From positions 243,098 through 307,097 of the forward strand of contig JALONN010000012.1 of assembly GCA_025454915.1 (NCBI GenBank): a stretch of 64,000 bases of DNA, given 5' to 3'. Positions 53,111 through 60,456 of the stretch are shown piece after piece. Under the pieces are notes generated by a model. It was not told the origin of the DNA and did not search any database. It was given only the letters and a program-made list of their open reading frames with translations. Source of the stretch: Raineya sp. Its GTDB lineage: Bacteria > Bacteroidota > Bacteroidia > Cytophagales > Thermonemataceae. Each line of letters begins with the position of its first letter. Positions within the stretch are counted from its first letter, which is position 1. Position numbers and translations under genes: made by a program.

Positions 53111-53746
53111 ATGTTATTCTTTAAACGTTCTACATCCAAAAATCTTTCTGATGCGGAGCTTCTTCAAAAGTATCAGGAGTACCAAGATAATAAAATCTTG
53201 GGGGAGCTATACGAACGTTATATTTCGCTGACTTATGGTTTGTGTATCAAATATCTCAAAGACCGAGAAGAGTCTAAAGATATGGTGATGCATATTTTTG
53301 AGCGTCTTTCCCACAAACTTCCCGAACAAAAAGGAATTGAAAATTTTAAGAGCTGGCTTTATACTTTTGCCCGAAATGAGTGCTTAATGTGGCTCAGAAA
53401 GGAAAAGAAAATGGTTTATCAAGATTTTTTTACAGAAAGTGATGAAGATGGTATGGAAAATTCTATGCCTTTGCATCTTGATAATGAAGGGACAGAAGAC
53501 AAAGAACAAAGTTTGCAACTTCTAGAAAAAGGTCTGGAAAACCTTGACGAGGAGCAACGTGTTTGTTTGAAAATGTTTTATCTGGAAAAGAAAAGTTATC
53601 AGGAAATAACAGAAACTACTGGTTATGAACTCAGTAAAGTAAAAAGTTATATCCAAAACGGAAAAAGAAACTTAAAAATATTTATGGAAAAAAATGCTTC
53701 CAATAACAACAATCTCTGGATATTAGTGTTGTTGTGGTTGCTATAG
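53111..53746 (+). CDS. ECF-type sigma factor with hydrophobic C-terminal tail
   Basis: A 211-residue sigma-70 factor. Region 2 contains LYERYISLTYGLCIKYLKDREESKDMVMHIFERL and FKSWLYTFARNECLMWLRKEKK; region 4 contains LENLDEEQRVCLKMFYLEKKSYQEITETTGYELSKVKSYIQNGKRNL. After region 4 the protein ends with SNNNNLWILVLLWLL, a short hydrophobic tail unusual for a free sigma factor and possibly a membrane tether. The gene encoding a membrane anti-sigma with an N-terminal cytoplasmic part starts 15 bases later. Confidence 0.88.
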   Translation: MLFFKRSTSKNLSDAELLQKYQEYQDNKILGELYERYISLTYGLCIKYLKDREESKDMVMHIFERLSHKLPEQKGIENFKSWLYTFARNECLMWLRKEKKMVYQDFFTESDEDGMENSMPLHLDNEGTEDKEQSLQLLEKGLENLDEEQRVCLKMFYLEKKSYQEITETTGYELSKVKSYIQNGKRNLKIFMEKNASNNNNLWILVLLWLL

Positions 53747-53761
53747 CAGGGAGGGACATCT

Positions 53762-54859
53762 ATGAAAAAGTTAAAAAATATATCAGAAAAACAAATTGAA
53801 ATGTATTTGTCAGGTAAGCTTAATAGCTCTGAACAAATGCAAATAGAAGAGTTTTTATCTGAAAACCCTTTTGAAGCAGAAGCTTTGGAAGGACTGAAAA
53901 GTATTGGAGCAGAAGAAAGAGAAAGAGATTTAGCAACTCTTAAACAACAATTGCCTCACAACCAAACACCTTCTTTTCGGCTAGGTTGGGCAGGTATTGC
54001 TGCTGCCATTGTGTTTTTAGTTTCAACAGTCTTTTTAGCAACTTGGCTGCTTAAAAACCCACAAATAGAGGAAAATGTAGCCCTAAAAGAAAACTCAGCA
54101 AAAGAGCAAACTACTTTGCCACAAACCAATGATGAAAAGAAAGCGAATGATTTTTCAGTAGAGAATAGTAAAAAAGAAGAATCAAACAGCCAAACTATTC
54201 AACCTGAAATGCCCAAAAATAAACAAAAGGGCGATATTCTCGATTTGGAAAAAGAAGATGAAGTATTAAGTGCTGAAAAAACACAGACTCCTGAGGAGAA
54301 AAAAATGGGTGAGATAAAAGAAGAAAAACCCATTGTAGAAAATAAGAAAGAAGAAAAAGAGATAGGAGAAAATATAATAGATAAGAGTAATGAAGGAAAA
54401 GTAAGAAATGATTTTAAAGGAGAAGCTCTAAAAGATAAGAAAATAGAACAAGAGATACCCAAGCAATCTTCTACGGCTATTATTAAGGCAGATGAAAAAG
54501 AAATAGCTCAATATAAACGACAAGAACGAAAAGCAGCTAAAAAACAAAAAAGTAAAACAGAACCAAATCAGGAGCAAAGAGCATTGAATATGAGTAAGGA
54601 AACTGATTTTGGTAGTGCTTATTATTATAGCTTAAGTGGACAAGTCTTGGATAGTAGCACTAAAAAAACTTTAGGAGGAGTAGATGTAACTGTTAAAAAT
54701 CAGAATCTTCAGATAAAAACGGATTCTTTGGGTAATTACCTATTGCGTTCAAGAGAAAATAATAATATATTGCTATTCAGAAAAGATGGTTACGAACAAC
54801 AGGAAATACAAGTAAGTCCTAATGAGAAACGAATCATTTATCTAAAACCTAAATTTTAA
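53762..54859 (+). CDS. Membrane anti-sigma-like protein with C-terminal carboxypeptidase-regulatory-like domain
   Basis: A 365-residue protein. The N-terminal 75 residues (KQIEMYLSGKLNSSEQMQIEEFLSENPFEAEALEGL) look like a cytoplasmic anti-sigma domain without zinc ligands. One helix follows (GWAGIAAAIVFLVSTVFLATWLL). A long Lys/Glu-rich linker spans about 95-285. The end (SGQVLDSSTKKTLGGVDVTVKN, TDSLGNYLLRS) is a carboxypeptidase-like beta-sandwich outside the inner membrane. It is 15 bases after its sigma gene and 26 before an ESQA-repeat gene. Sensing by the outer domain is inferred. Confidence 0.8.
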   Translation: MKKLKNISEKQIEMYLSGKLNSSEQMQIEEFLSENPFEAEALEGLKSIGAEERERDLATLKQQLPHNQTPSFRLGWAGIAAAIVFLVSTVFLATWLLKNPQIEENVALKENSAKEQTTLPQTNDEKKANDFSVENSKKEESNSQTIQPEMPKNKQKGDILDLEKEDEVLSAEKTQTPEEKKMGEIKEEKPIVENKKEEKEIGENIIDKSNEGKVRNDFKGEALKDKKIEQEIPKQSSTAIIKADEKEIAQYKRQERKAAKKQKSKTEPNQEQRALNMSKETDFGSAYYYSLSGQVLDSSTKKTLGGVDVTVKNQNLQIKTDSLGNYLLRSRENNNILLFRKDGYEQQEIQVSPNEKRIIYLKPKF

Positions 54860-54885
54860 AAAACAACCTTAAAATTTTATCTCTT

Positions 54886-55221
54886 ATGAAAAAAGCCCTT
54901 CTTACAGTGTTCTTTTTAGTTGCTTTTTCGTTTGTGAGCTTTGGACAAAAGGTTTATGCAACCAAATATGCTTCTCAGGCTCAGGTAAAAGTATATGAAG
55001 TAAAATATGAAAGTCAGGCAGATTTGCTTGTTTACAAAGTAAGCTATGAAAGTCAAGCCAATAATGATGGTAAATGGTACTTTGTAAGTTATGAGAGTCA
55101 GGCTCAAAAGAAAATCTACTTTGTAGATTATGAAAGCCAAGCAGATGTAAAAGTATATTTTGTAAAATATGAAAGCCAAGCAGGTTGGAAAAATCGTTCT
55201 AAAATGCACTTTTTCAGATAA
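54886..55221 (+). CDS. Exported ESQA-repeat protein (DUF6150-like)
   Basis: A 111-residue protein with a signal peptide (FFLVAFSFVSFGQ). The mature part is six tandem units of 13 residues (the third has 15) of the form K-V-Y-x-V-x-Y-E-S-Q-A-x-x, covering residues 22-101, then a basic aromatic tail. Each unit should be a strand plus turn, so the whole is a tiny beta-sheet or solenoid. I recall this family as DUF6150; no function is known. It is the third gene after an ECF sigma and its membrane anti-sigma, and so a likely product of that regulon. A hairpin terminator follows. Confidence 0.85.
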   Translation: MKKALLTVFFLVAFSFVSFGQKVYATKYASQAQVKVYEVKYESQADLLVYKVSYESQANNDGKWYFVSYESQAQKKIYFVDYESQADVKVYFVKYESQAGWKNRSKMHFFR

Positions 55222-55245
55222 GAAAAAAAATGAAAAAATGAATAT

Positions 55246-55289
55246 AAAAATGCTACGAATTCCTTATTTTTGGATGAAGTAGCATTTTT
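55246..55289 (+). terminator. Terminator between the ESQA-repeat gene and priA
   Basis: An 11-bp stem (AAAAATGCTAC at 55246-55256 with 55279-55289) and a 22-base loop, ending in five T. It closes the sigma operon only 12 bases before priA starts, so priA needs a promoter overlapping this region. Confidence 0.75.
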
Positions 55290-55300
55290 CCTTTATAATT

Positions 55301-57808
55301 ATGAAGATTTTTGAACCCAACGAAACAGAGCGAGTAACCTTATTTGTTGATGTTATTTTACCAATACCCATCCCCAAGTTATTTACATACCGTATCCCGT
55401 TTGAACTCAATGAAATTGTACAAGTAGGCTCAAGAGCTATCGTACAATTTGGAAATAAAAAAGTATTGACAGCTGTCATTGCCAAAATACACCAAATACC
55501 TCCCCAACACTATCAAGCCAAATATATTCTTGAACTTCTGGATACCGAACCGCTTGTTACTCAGAAACAGCTTGATTTATTTGCTTGGATGGCAGACTAT
55601 TACCTCTGTACCATTGGCGAAGTAATGAATATTGCCCTTCCTTCAGGGCTTAAAATCAGTAGCCAATCTATGATTGAGCTCAATCCTAATAGTAACCCTG
55701 AAGAGTTTGAACTGACTGAAAAAGAAACTAAATTACTAGGTATTCTCAAAGAAAAAAAGGCATTGGCGTATCAAGAAGCAGCCGTTTTCTTAGAACTCAA
55801 AAATATTTATCATATTATCAAATCACTGACAGAAAAGGAACTGATCATTGTCTATGAAGAGGTAAAAGAACGTTATCAGCCTAAAAAAGTAAAAAAAGTA
55901 CGTCTGACAAGAGATTATCTCGATAAAACAGATTTAGAAAAACTTTTCAAATATCTTGAAGAGAAAGAGCCCAAACAACTTGATGTGCTTCTCTTGTACC
56001 TCAGAAATGTACCTGTTTTCAGAGATTGGACACTCAACGAAACTGGTCTTGAAAAATCAGTTTTTCGTTCCAATCCCCAGATTTCCAATTCTTCCGTAGA
56101 AACACTCATCAAAAACGGTATTTTTGATGAGTTTGAAATAGTTGTTTCCCGTTTTGCCGACATCCAGCCTGCTGATAGTTATGAACTTAATCTGACTGAA
56201 TATCAACAACAAGCCGTTGACAGAGTGATGGAACTTTTTGAAGACAAACAAACTGTTCTGTTGCATGGAATTACGGGTAGTGGTAAAACAGAAATTTATA
56301 TTGACCTCATTCAGAAAGTATTAGATTCTGGTTCGCAGGTTTTGTATCTGCTTCCAGAAATTGCCCTAACTACCCAAATAGTAGCCCGTTTGCGTAAAAT
56401 ATTTGGGGATAAAATGGGTGTATATCACTCGAAGTTTTCTGATAATGAGCGTGTTGAAGTATGGAAAGGCGTCATCAATCAGAAGTTTTCGTTTGTGGTG
56501 GGTGTTCGTTCAGCTGTTTTTCTGCCTTTCGATAACTTAGGGCTGATTATTGTGGACGAAGAACATGAACCTTCTTACAAGCAAAATGAACCTGCTCCTC
56601 GCTATCATGCCCGAGATGTGGCAGTCCTGATTGCCCACATGCAACAAGCAAAAGTGCTTTTGGGTTCAGCTACACCTGCCGTTGAGAGCTACTACAATGC
56701 TCAAATGGAAAAATATGGCTTTATTGCCTTACGCAAACGTTTCGGGAATGCTCAACTGCCTGATATTGAGCTTGTAGATATGAAAGAAGAGAAAAAACAG
56801 AAGAAAATGAAGCAAAATTATTCTTCTGTGATGTTTTCGGAAATGGAAAGTACGCTTGCCAAACACGAACAGGTTATTTTGTTCCAAAACAGAAGAGGCT
56901 ACTCGCCATACCTCAATTGTAGCGATTGTGGCTGGATTCCCAAATGTAACAATTGTAATGTAAGTTTGACCTACCACCAACATTCTACCGAATTGCGTTG
57001 CCATTATTGTGGCTTCAAAATGGCTGTTCCACAATCTTGTTTTGCCTGTGGTTCTACCAAAATGAAATCGGTGGGTTATGGAACAGAAAAACTCGAAGAT
57101 GATCTTAAAAACCTGCTTCCAGAGGCAAAAGTAAGACGTATGGACTTAGACACCACTCGTCAGAAAAATGCGTACCAGAATATCATTAATGATTTTGAAA
57201 CTGGACAAATTGATATACTGGTTGGTACTCAGATGATTAGTAAAGGCTTAGATTTTGATAAAGTAAGTTTAGTGGGCATTTTTGATGCAGATAGACTGCT
57301 TTATTTTGCTGATTTCCGTTCACATGAGAGAGCTTTTCAGCTTATTACACAGGTAAGTGGAAGGGCAGGAAGAAGGGACATCAAAGGAAAAGTAATTATC
57401 CAAACCAATACACCCGAACACCCGACACTCCAAAGAGTGCTTAAAAACGATTATGAGGGTTTTTATGAGGAAGAAATTTTGGAACGAGAGAAATACAGCT
57501 ATCCACCTTTTGCAAGGCTCATAAAACTTACAGTTCGCCACCGAGAAAAAGACATTACCAAAGAAGCAGCTCAGGTGCTCACTGAACTACTCAGGGAACA
57601 ACTTGGCAAGCCTCGTGTACTCGGTCCCGAATCGCCCCTGATAGACCGTATCCGAAACCAGTACATCAAACATATTTTGGTGAAATTGGAACGTGAAAAA
57701 ATTAACCTGAAAGCTGTAAAGGAGTTTGTTGCCCAACAATGCCAAAATGTAATGCTGATGAAGCAATTCAAAAGCGTTCAGGTGGTGATAGATGTAGATC
57801 CAATGTAA
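55301..57808 (+). CDS. priA: Primosomal protein N' (replication restart helicase)
   Basis: An 835-residue superfamily 2 helicase. The DNA-binding start is TLFVDVILPIPIPKLFTYRIP; Walker A GITGSGKTEIY is at about 322, DEEH at about 415 (LIIVDEEHEPSYKQ) and HQHS-rich zinc-binding cysteines at about 541-590 (CSDCGWIPKCNNC, CHYCG, CFACG). SKGLDFDKV and QVSGRAGRR are the C-terminal helicase motifs. It reloads replication forks. No better start than ATG 55301 exists, because conserved residues begin ten codons in. A palindromic repeat follows at 57817. Confidence 0.97.
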   Translation: MKIFEPNETERVTLFVDVILPIPIPKLFTYRIPFELNEIVQVGSRAIVQFGNKKVLTAVIAKIHQIPPQHYQAKYILELLDTEPLVTQKQLDLFAWMADYYLCTIGEVMNIALPSGLKISSQSMIELNPNSNPEEFELTEKETKLLGILKEKKALAYQEAAVFLELKNIYHIIKSLTEKELIIVYEEVKERYQPKKVKKVRLTRDYLDKTDLEKLFKYLEEKEPKQLDVLLLYLRNVPVFRDWTLNETGLEKSVFRSNPQISNSSVETLIKNGIFDEFEIVVSRFADIQPADSYELNLTEYQQQAVDRVMELFEDKQTVLLHGITGSGKTEIYIDLIQKVLDSGSQVLYLLPEIALTTQIVARLRKIFGDKMGVYHSKFSDNERVEVWKGVINQKFSFVVGVRSAVFLPFDNLGLIIVDEEHEPSYKQNEPAPRYHARDVAVLIAHMQQAKVLLGSATPAVESYYNAQMEKYGFIALRKRFGNAQLPDIELVDMKEEKKQKKMKQNYSSVMFSEMESTLAKHEQVILFQNRRGYSPYLNCSDCGWIPKCNNCNVSLTYHQHSTELRCHYCGFKMAVPQSCFACGSTKMKSVGYGTEKLEDDLKNLLPEAKVRRMDLDTTRQKNAYQNIINDFETGQIDILVGTQMISKGLDFDKVSLVGIFDADRLLYFADFRSHERAFQLITQVSGRAGRRDIKGKVIIQTNTPEHPTLQRVLKNDYEGFYEEEILEREKYSYPPFARLIKLTVRHREKDITKEAAQVLTELLREQLGKPRVLGPESPLIDRIRNQYIKHILVKLEREKINLKAVKEFVAQQCQNVMLMKQFKSVQVVIDVDPM

Positions 57809-57816
57809 GTGACAAA

Positions 57817-57843
57817 CCTATAAGGTTTTTAAAACCTTATAGG
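57817..57843. repeat. 27-bp perfect palindromic intergenic repeat
   Basis: Arms CCTATAAGGTTTT (57817-57829) and its exact complement (57831-57843) around one T. It is not followed by a T-run. Very similar AT-rich palindromes are scattered between genes in many Bacteroidota, so I class it as a REP-like element, 8 bases after the priA stop. Confidence 0.6.
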
Positions 57844-57854
57844 GCTTATATATC

Positions 57855-58412
57855 TTATCCATCAATTAATTTATTTGCAAGTGGTAGGATTTGTTTAGAT
57901 ATGGTTTCACTAACAACCCCACTAACAGTCATTTCTACCCCTTTACCAATCAAAAGTTGATACCATTTTTTCTTACCAAGAAAATATAGACTTTTTAATT
58001 CTTCTATTTCTTTCATTAAGTCCTCATGAAGAATTTGTTGTCCTAGTTTTATTTCATTGAGTTCCTTTAAAATTTGGTCAATCTTTGATTCTGCTACTTG
58101 TTTATCACTTTCAGAAAACTCATCACCTTGAGAATGAAAACCAAGCCTATTTAATTCTTGTTTTAAATAATAATTAATATTTTCATATGCTATATTAAAT
58201 CTGCAACTTGCAGGATTAGTGCATTTGGGCTTATGCTTTTCATACTCAATACCATTTTTTTCAATAACTACATTTAGAAATTTAATTTTGTCTAAAGGAT
58301 TGTCAATATCATAAATGGCTTTCTTTGTTAGACTTAATACTTCTTCATAATTGTCTGTATTTCTTATATGTAAATCAGAGAATCTTTTTGCATTTTCTAA
58401 AATTATATCCAT
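57855..58412 (-). CDS. Uncharacterised helical protein in the accessory region
   Basis: A 185-residue protein if it starts at ATG 58412; the frame continues 48 bases upstream with a hydrophobic, unlikely extension. The body is helical (FSDLHIRNTDNYEEVLSLTK), with cysteines CTNPASC near 70, a coiled coil (SKIDQILKELNEIKLGQQIL) and a C-terminal segment WYQLLIGKGVEMTVSGVVSE that resembles the membrane-directed ends of small conflict-type proteins I have seen in Cytophagales, though this comparison is from memory. A 17-bp palindrome sits about 50 bases upstream. Function unknown. Confidence 0.6.
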   Translation of the reverse strand: MDIILENAKRFSDLHIRNTDNYEEVLSLTKKAIYDIDNPLDKIKFLNVVIEKNGIEYEKHKPKCTNPASCRFNIAYENINYYLKQELNRLGFHSQGDEFSESDKQVAESKIDQILKELNEIKLGQQILHEDLMKEIEELKSLYFLGKKKWYQLLIGKGVEMTVSGVVSETISKQILPLANKLIDG

Positions 58413-58462
58413 AATTATATAAATTGAGAAATATAAAAATACAAAATAAAAAACTTCCACAC

Positions 58463-58479
58463 ATCAGGGAATCCCTGAT
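58463..58479. promoter_or_regulatory. 17-bp palindrome upstream of the orphan gene
   Basis: ATCAGGGA, one A, then TCCCTGAT: a perfect 8-bp dyad followed by TTTTTGTATGG on the plus strand. It lies 51 bases before the start at 58412 and fits an operator overlapping a promoter. Confidence 0.5.
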
Positions 58480-58755
58480 TTTTGTATGGTGTAATAAAAT
58501 AATTTTTTAGGAAGTTTTTGGAGATATAAAATGCTTAATTGTGCTTTTTAATGAGTTGCAGCTTATAAAATACGTGTAATATTTGCTATGTTTTTAAATA
58601 AAAAATAAATGTTGCAACATTTAATGAGTAAGCATAAATTAGTTTTAGACTCTTCACTATGTTCAGAGTGGAAAAAAATAAGGTGGTTGTACCAAGCTTT
58701 TTGGAATTAGCTACACCAGCCTTTCAGGATGACTTTGCTAATTCGTAATGACAGA

Positions 58756-58811
58756 GCATTACAATTGTGAGTGTAACGTAGTAATTATGGGATTGTAATG
58801 CCGTTTTTTTA
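58756..58811 (+). other. Hairpin with T-run in the intergenic region
   Basis: GCATTACAAT at 58756-58765 pairs exactly with 58792-58801 over a 26-base loop, followed within 3 bases by seven T. It looks like a terminator but no upstream plus-strand gene is present, so it may belong to a non-coding transcript or a repeat. Confidence 0.3.
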
Positions 58812-58879
58812 GTCATACCGAACGAAGTGAGGTATCTATACACTTTGTTATGCTATTTTACGCATCTAATTCTTTTTGC

Positions 58880-59126
58880 CCTTGTTGGTGTTTTAGCATA
58901 GCGACACCAACAAGTAATGAATAACTTCCTACAATAATATTTTCTTTATCTATGACAATGCGATTGCTCTTATACTACTGAAATATTGAATTCGCATTTC
59001 AGTTGATATAGTAAAGTACTTCATAAGCCTCTATTTTTGCTGGTATTTCGGCTTTCTTCATCATACGCTGCATGACATTCATTGGTACAATATCTTCTCT
59101 ATTTCGATTTTGATAGATTAAATTTT
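58880..59126. repeat. Left copy of a 246-bp direct repeat
   Basis: Aligned by eye with 60211-60456, it differs by about 17 substitutions and one inserted T (about 93% identity). It includes a hairpin of 11-bp arms (58881-58891 with 58904-58914) and the 3' end of an HD/kinase gene. The copies flank the gene at 59191-60168. Confidence 0.9.
58999..59126 (-). pseudogene. 3' remnant of a second HD/polynucleotide-kinase gene
   Basis: Read on the minus strand this piece encodes NLIYQNRNREDIVPMNVMQR followed by MMKKAEIPAKIEAYEVLYYI and N, then TGA. It corresponds, with few conservative changes, to the last 41 residues of the intact gene at 60329-61477. The rest of that paralogue is absent, replaced by unrelated sequence and the neighbouring DUF3592-like gene. 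Its frame is still open, so decay is recent or the tail is not under strong drift. Confidence 0.85.
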
Positions 59127-59136
59127 CCTGCCATAT

Positions 59137-59164
59137 TTGGTGTTTAAGTAATAGCGACACCGAA
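59137..59164. repeat. Third, diverged copy of the GGTGT hairpin
   Basis: TTGGTGT (59137-59143) faces ACACCGAA (59157-59164) around an AAGTAATAGCG-like loop. It resembles the hairpins at 58881-58914 and 60212-60244, which share the loop element TTAGCATAGCG. It is 26 bases upstream of the next start. Confidence 0.55.
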
Positions 59165-59190
59165 CACGAGAAAAATAAACAAATTATCTT

Positions 59191-60168
59191 ATGTTAGCAC
59201 AAATTCGACAAAATCCTTATCAAAAATGGTTGTTATATGCGTTGATTGCATTCATCATCTTTCTTTTTCTTACTCCACTAACACTTTACAATTCTTGGGG
59301 TATTTGGCTTACTATCTTTGAGGCATTATTTTGTGGTTTTTTTGTATTTATGACAACTGCTAAATTGAATAACTTTTATGAATTATTGAATTTTCAAGAT
59401 GATGAAAGCAAAGGAACAAATTATGCTATCATACCTGTGTGTGTAGTGTTTGTTTTAATCTTTATTTTTAGCAACTTTTTTAATTATCGGATTAACGAGG
59501 CTATTGAAAAATATGGCATTATGACAAAGGCAACTATCGTAGACGGAGAAAGCAAAACTTCAAGAAGTCTTAGAAGATCAAAAGAAACCAATGAGCTACA
59601 AGTTGAATTTACGACCAAAAAAGGCGAAAAATGTTCATATAAAACTAGTGTTAGTAAAGAAATATTTTCTTCTGTGTCAAAAGGCTTGGAAGTAGAAATC
59701 AAATATGTTCCTGACTCGCCAGAGATATTCAAACTGATGGTTGGTAATGAGAACGTAGAAAAATTCAAAGGTATCTCAAATAGGGACTTAGAGTTTTCAG
59801 ATTTAGAAATGATGATTAACCAATCTTCTCAGGAAATCAAACAATATTTAGATTCTCTTAGTGCAGGATGGGAAGAAACTAAAGAAAACGAATTATTAGT
59901 ATTTACAAACAAACTAAAAAAAGAAATGGTAGCAGTGAAGCAACTGGGCGAGATAGTTGTCCAATGCAAATTTGCTAATGTGCCTAATCCTTCAATTCCT
60001 AAGGATAAAGTAATTTCCGTAAGTAGTGAAAATATCAGAAACGCTGATTATACTGTTCTAAAGGTAACAACATTTGAGTTGCAAAATATGACAATTCGCC
60101 ATTCCTTTGGTGTTAACCAAAAGACAAATGCAATAGAGTGTTTTTTGGTGTGTTCTAAAAAACAGTAA
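59191..60168 (+). CDS. Membrane protein with DUF3592-like domain
   Basis: A 325-residue protein with two N-terminal helices (about 13-56) and a third at about 78-98 (AIIPVCVVFVLIFIFSNFF). Residues about 105-185 (KYGIMTKATIVDGESKTSRS, then LQVEFTTKKGEKCSYKTSVS) match a DUF3592-type beta domain that follows such helices. The last 120 residues are a separate, mixed alpha/beta part. Function unknown. It sits inside a pair of 246-bp direct repeats with duplicated HD/kinase 3' ends on either side, so it looks inserted or left over from recombination. Confidence 0.65.
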   Translation: MLAQIRQNPYQKWLLYALIAFIIFLFLTPLTLYNSWGIWLTIFEALFCGFFVFMTTAKLNNFYELLNFQDDESKGTNYAIIPVCVVFVLIFIFSNFFNYRINEAIEKYGIMTKATIVDGESKTSRSLRRSKETNELQVEFTTKKGEKCSYKTSVSKEIFSSVSKGLEVEIKYVPDSPEIFKLMVGNENVEKFKGISNRDLEFSDLEMMINQSSQEIKQYLDSLSAGWEETKENELLVFTNKLKKEMVAVKQLGEIVVQCKFANVPNPSIPKDKVISVSSENIRNADYTVLKVTTFELQNMTIRHSFGVNQKTNAIECFLVCSKKQ

Positions 60169-60210
60169 AAGACTTTTTTAACTCTATTGGGATTTTTTAC
60201 TATTTATCGT

Positions 60211-60456
60211 CCTTGTTGGTGTTTAGCATAGCGACACCAACAAGTGATGAATAACTTCCTACAATAATGTTTTCTTGTTTTATGACAATGCGATTGCTCT
60301 TATACCACTGAAATATTGAATTCATATTTTAGTTGATATGGTAAAGTACTTCATAAGCCTCTGTTTTTGCTGGTATTTCGGCTTTCTTCATCATACGTTG
60401 CATTACATTCGTAGGTACAATATCTTCTCTGTTTTGATTTTGATAGATTAAATTTT
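60211..60456. repeat. Right copy of the 246-bp direct repeat
   Basis: Partner of 58880-59126. It contains a hairpin (60212-60222 with 60234-60244) and the last codons and stop of the intact HD/kinase gene. Recombination between the copies would remove about 1.33 kb including the DUF3592-like gene. Confidence 0.9.

Larger units (their letters stand above)
58413..59190. other. 778-base intergenic accessory region with repeats
   Basis: No gene was found here. It contains the palindrome at 58463-58479, two related short segments ending TTCACTATGTTCAGAGTGG (58653) and ACCGAACGAAGTGAGGTATC (58827, reverse orientation), a 10-bp inverted repeat plus T7 at 58756-58811, a left copy of a 246-bp direct repeat (58880-59126) and a third diverged hairpin at 59137-59164. 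Part of it is a gene remnant listed separately. Confidence 0.7.

Noticed and set aside
57739..57960. Plus-strand open frame across the priA end and the palindrome
   Set aside because: It runs in another frame over the priA end and then antisense to the orphan gene, with no family pattern.
58999..60456. Transposon insertion with target-site duplication around the DUF3592-like gene
   Set aside because: The repeats are far too long and diverged for a target duplication, and no transposase is present.
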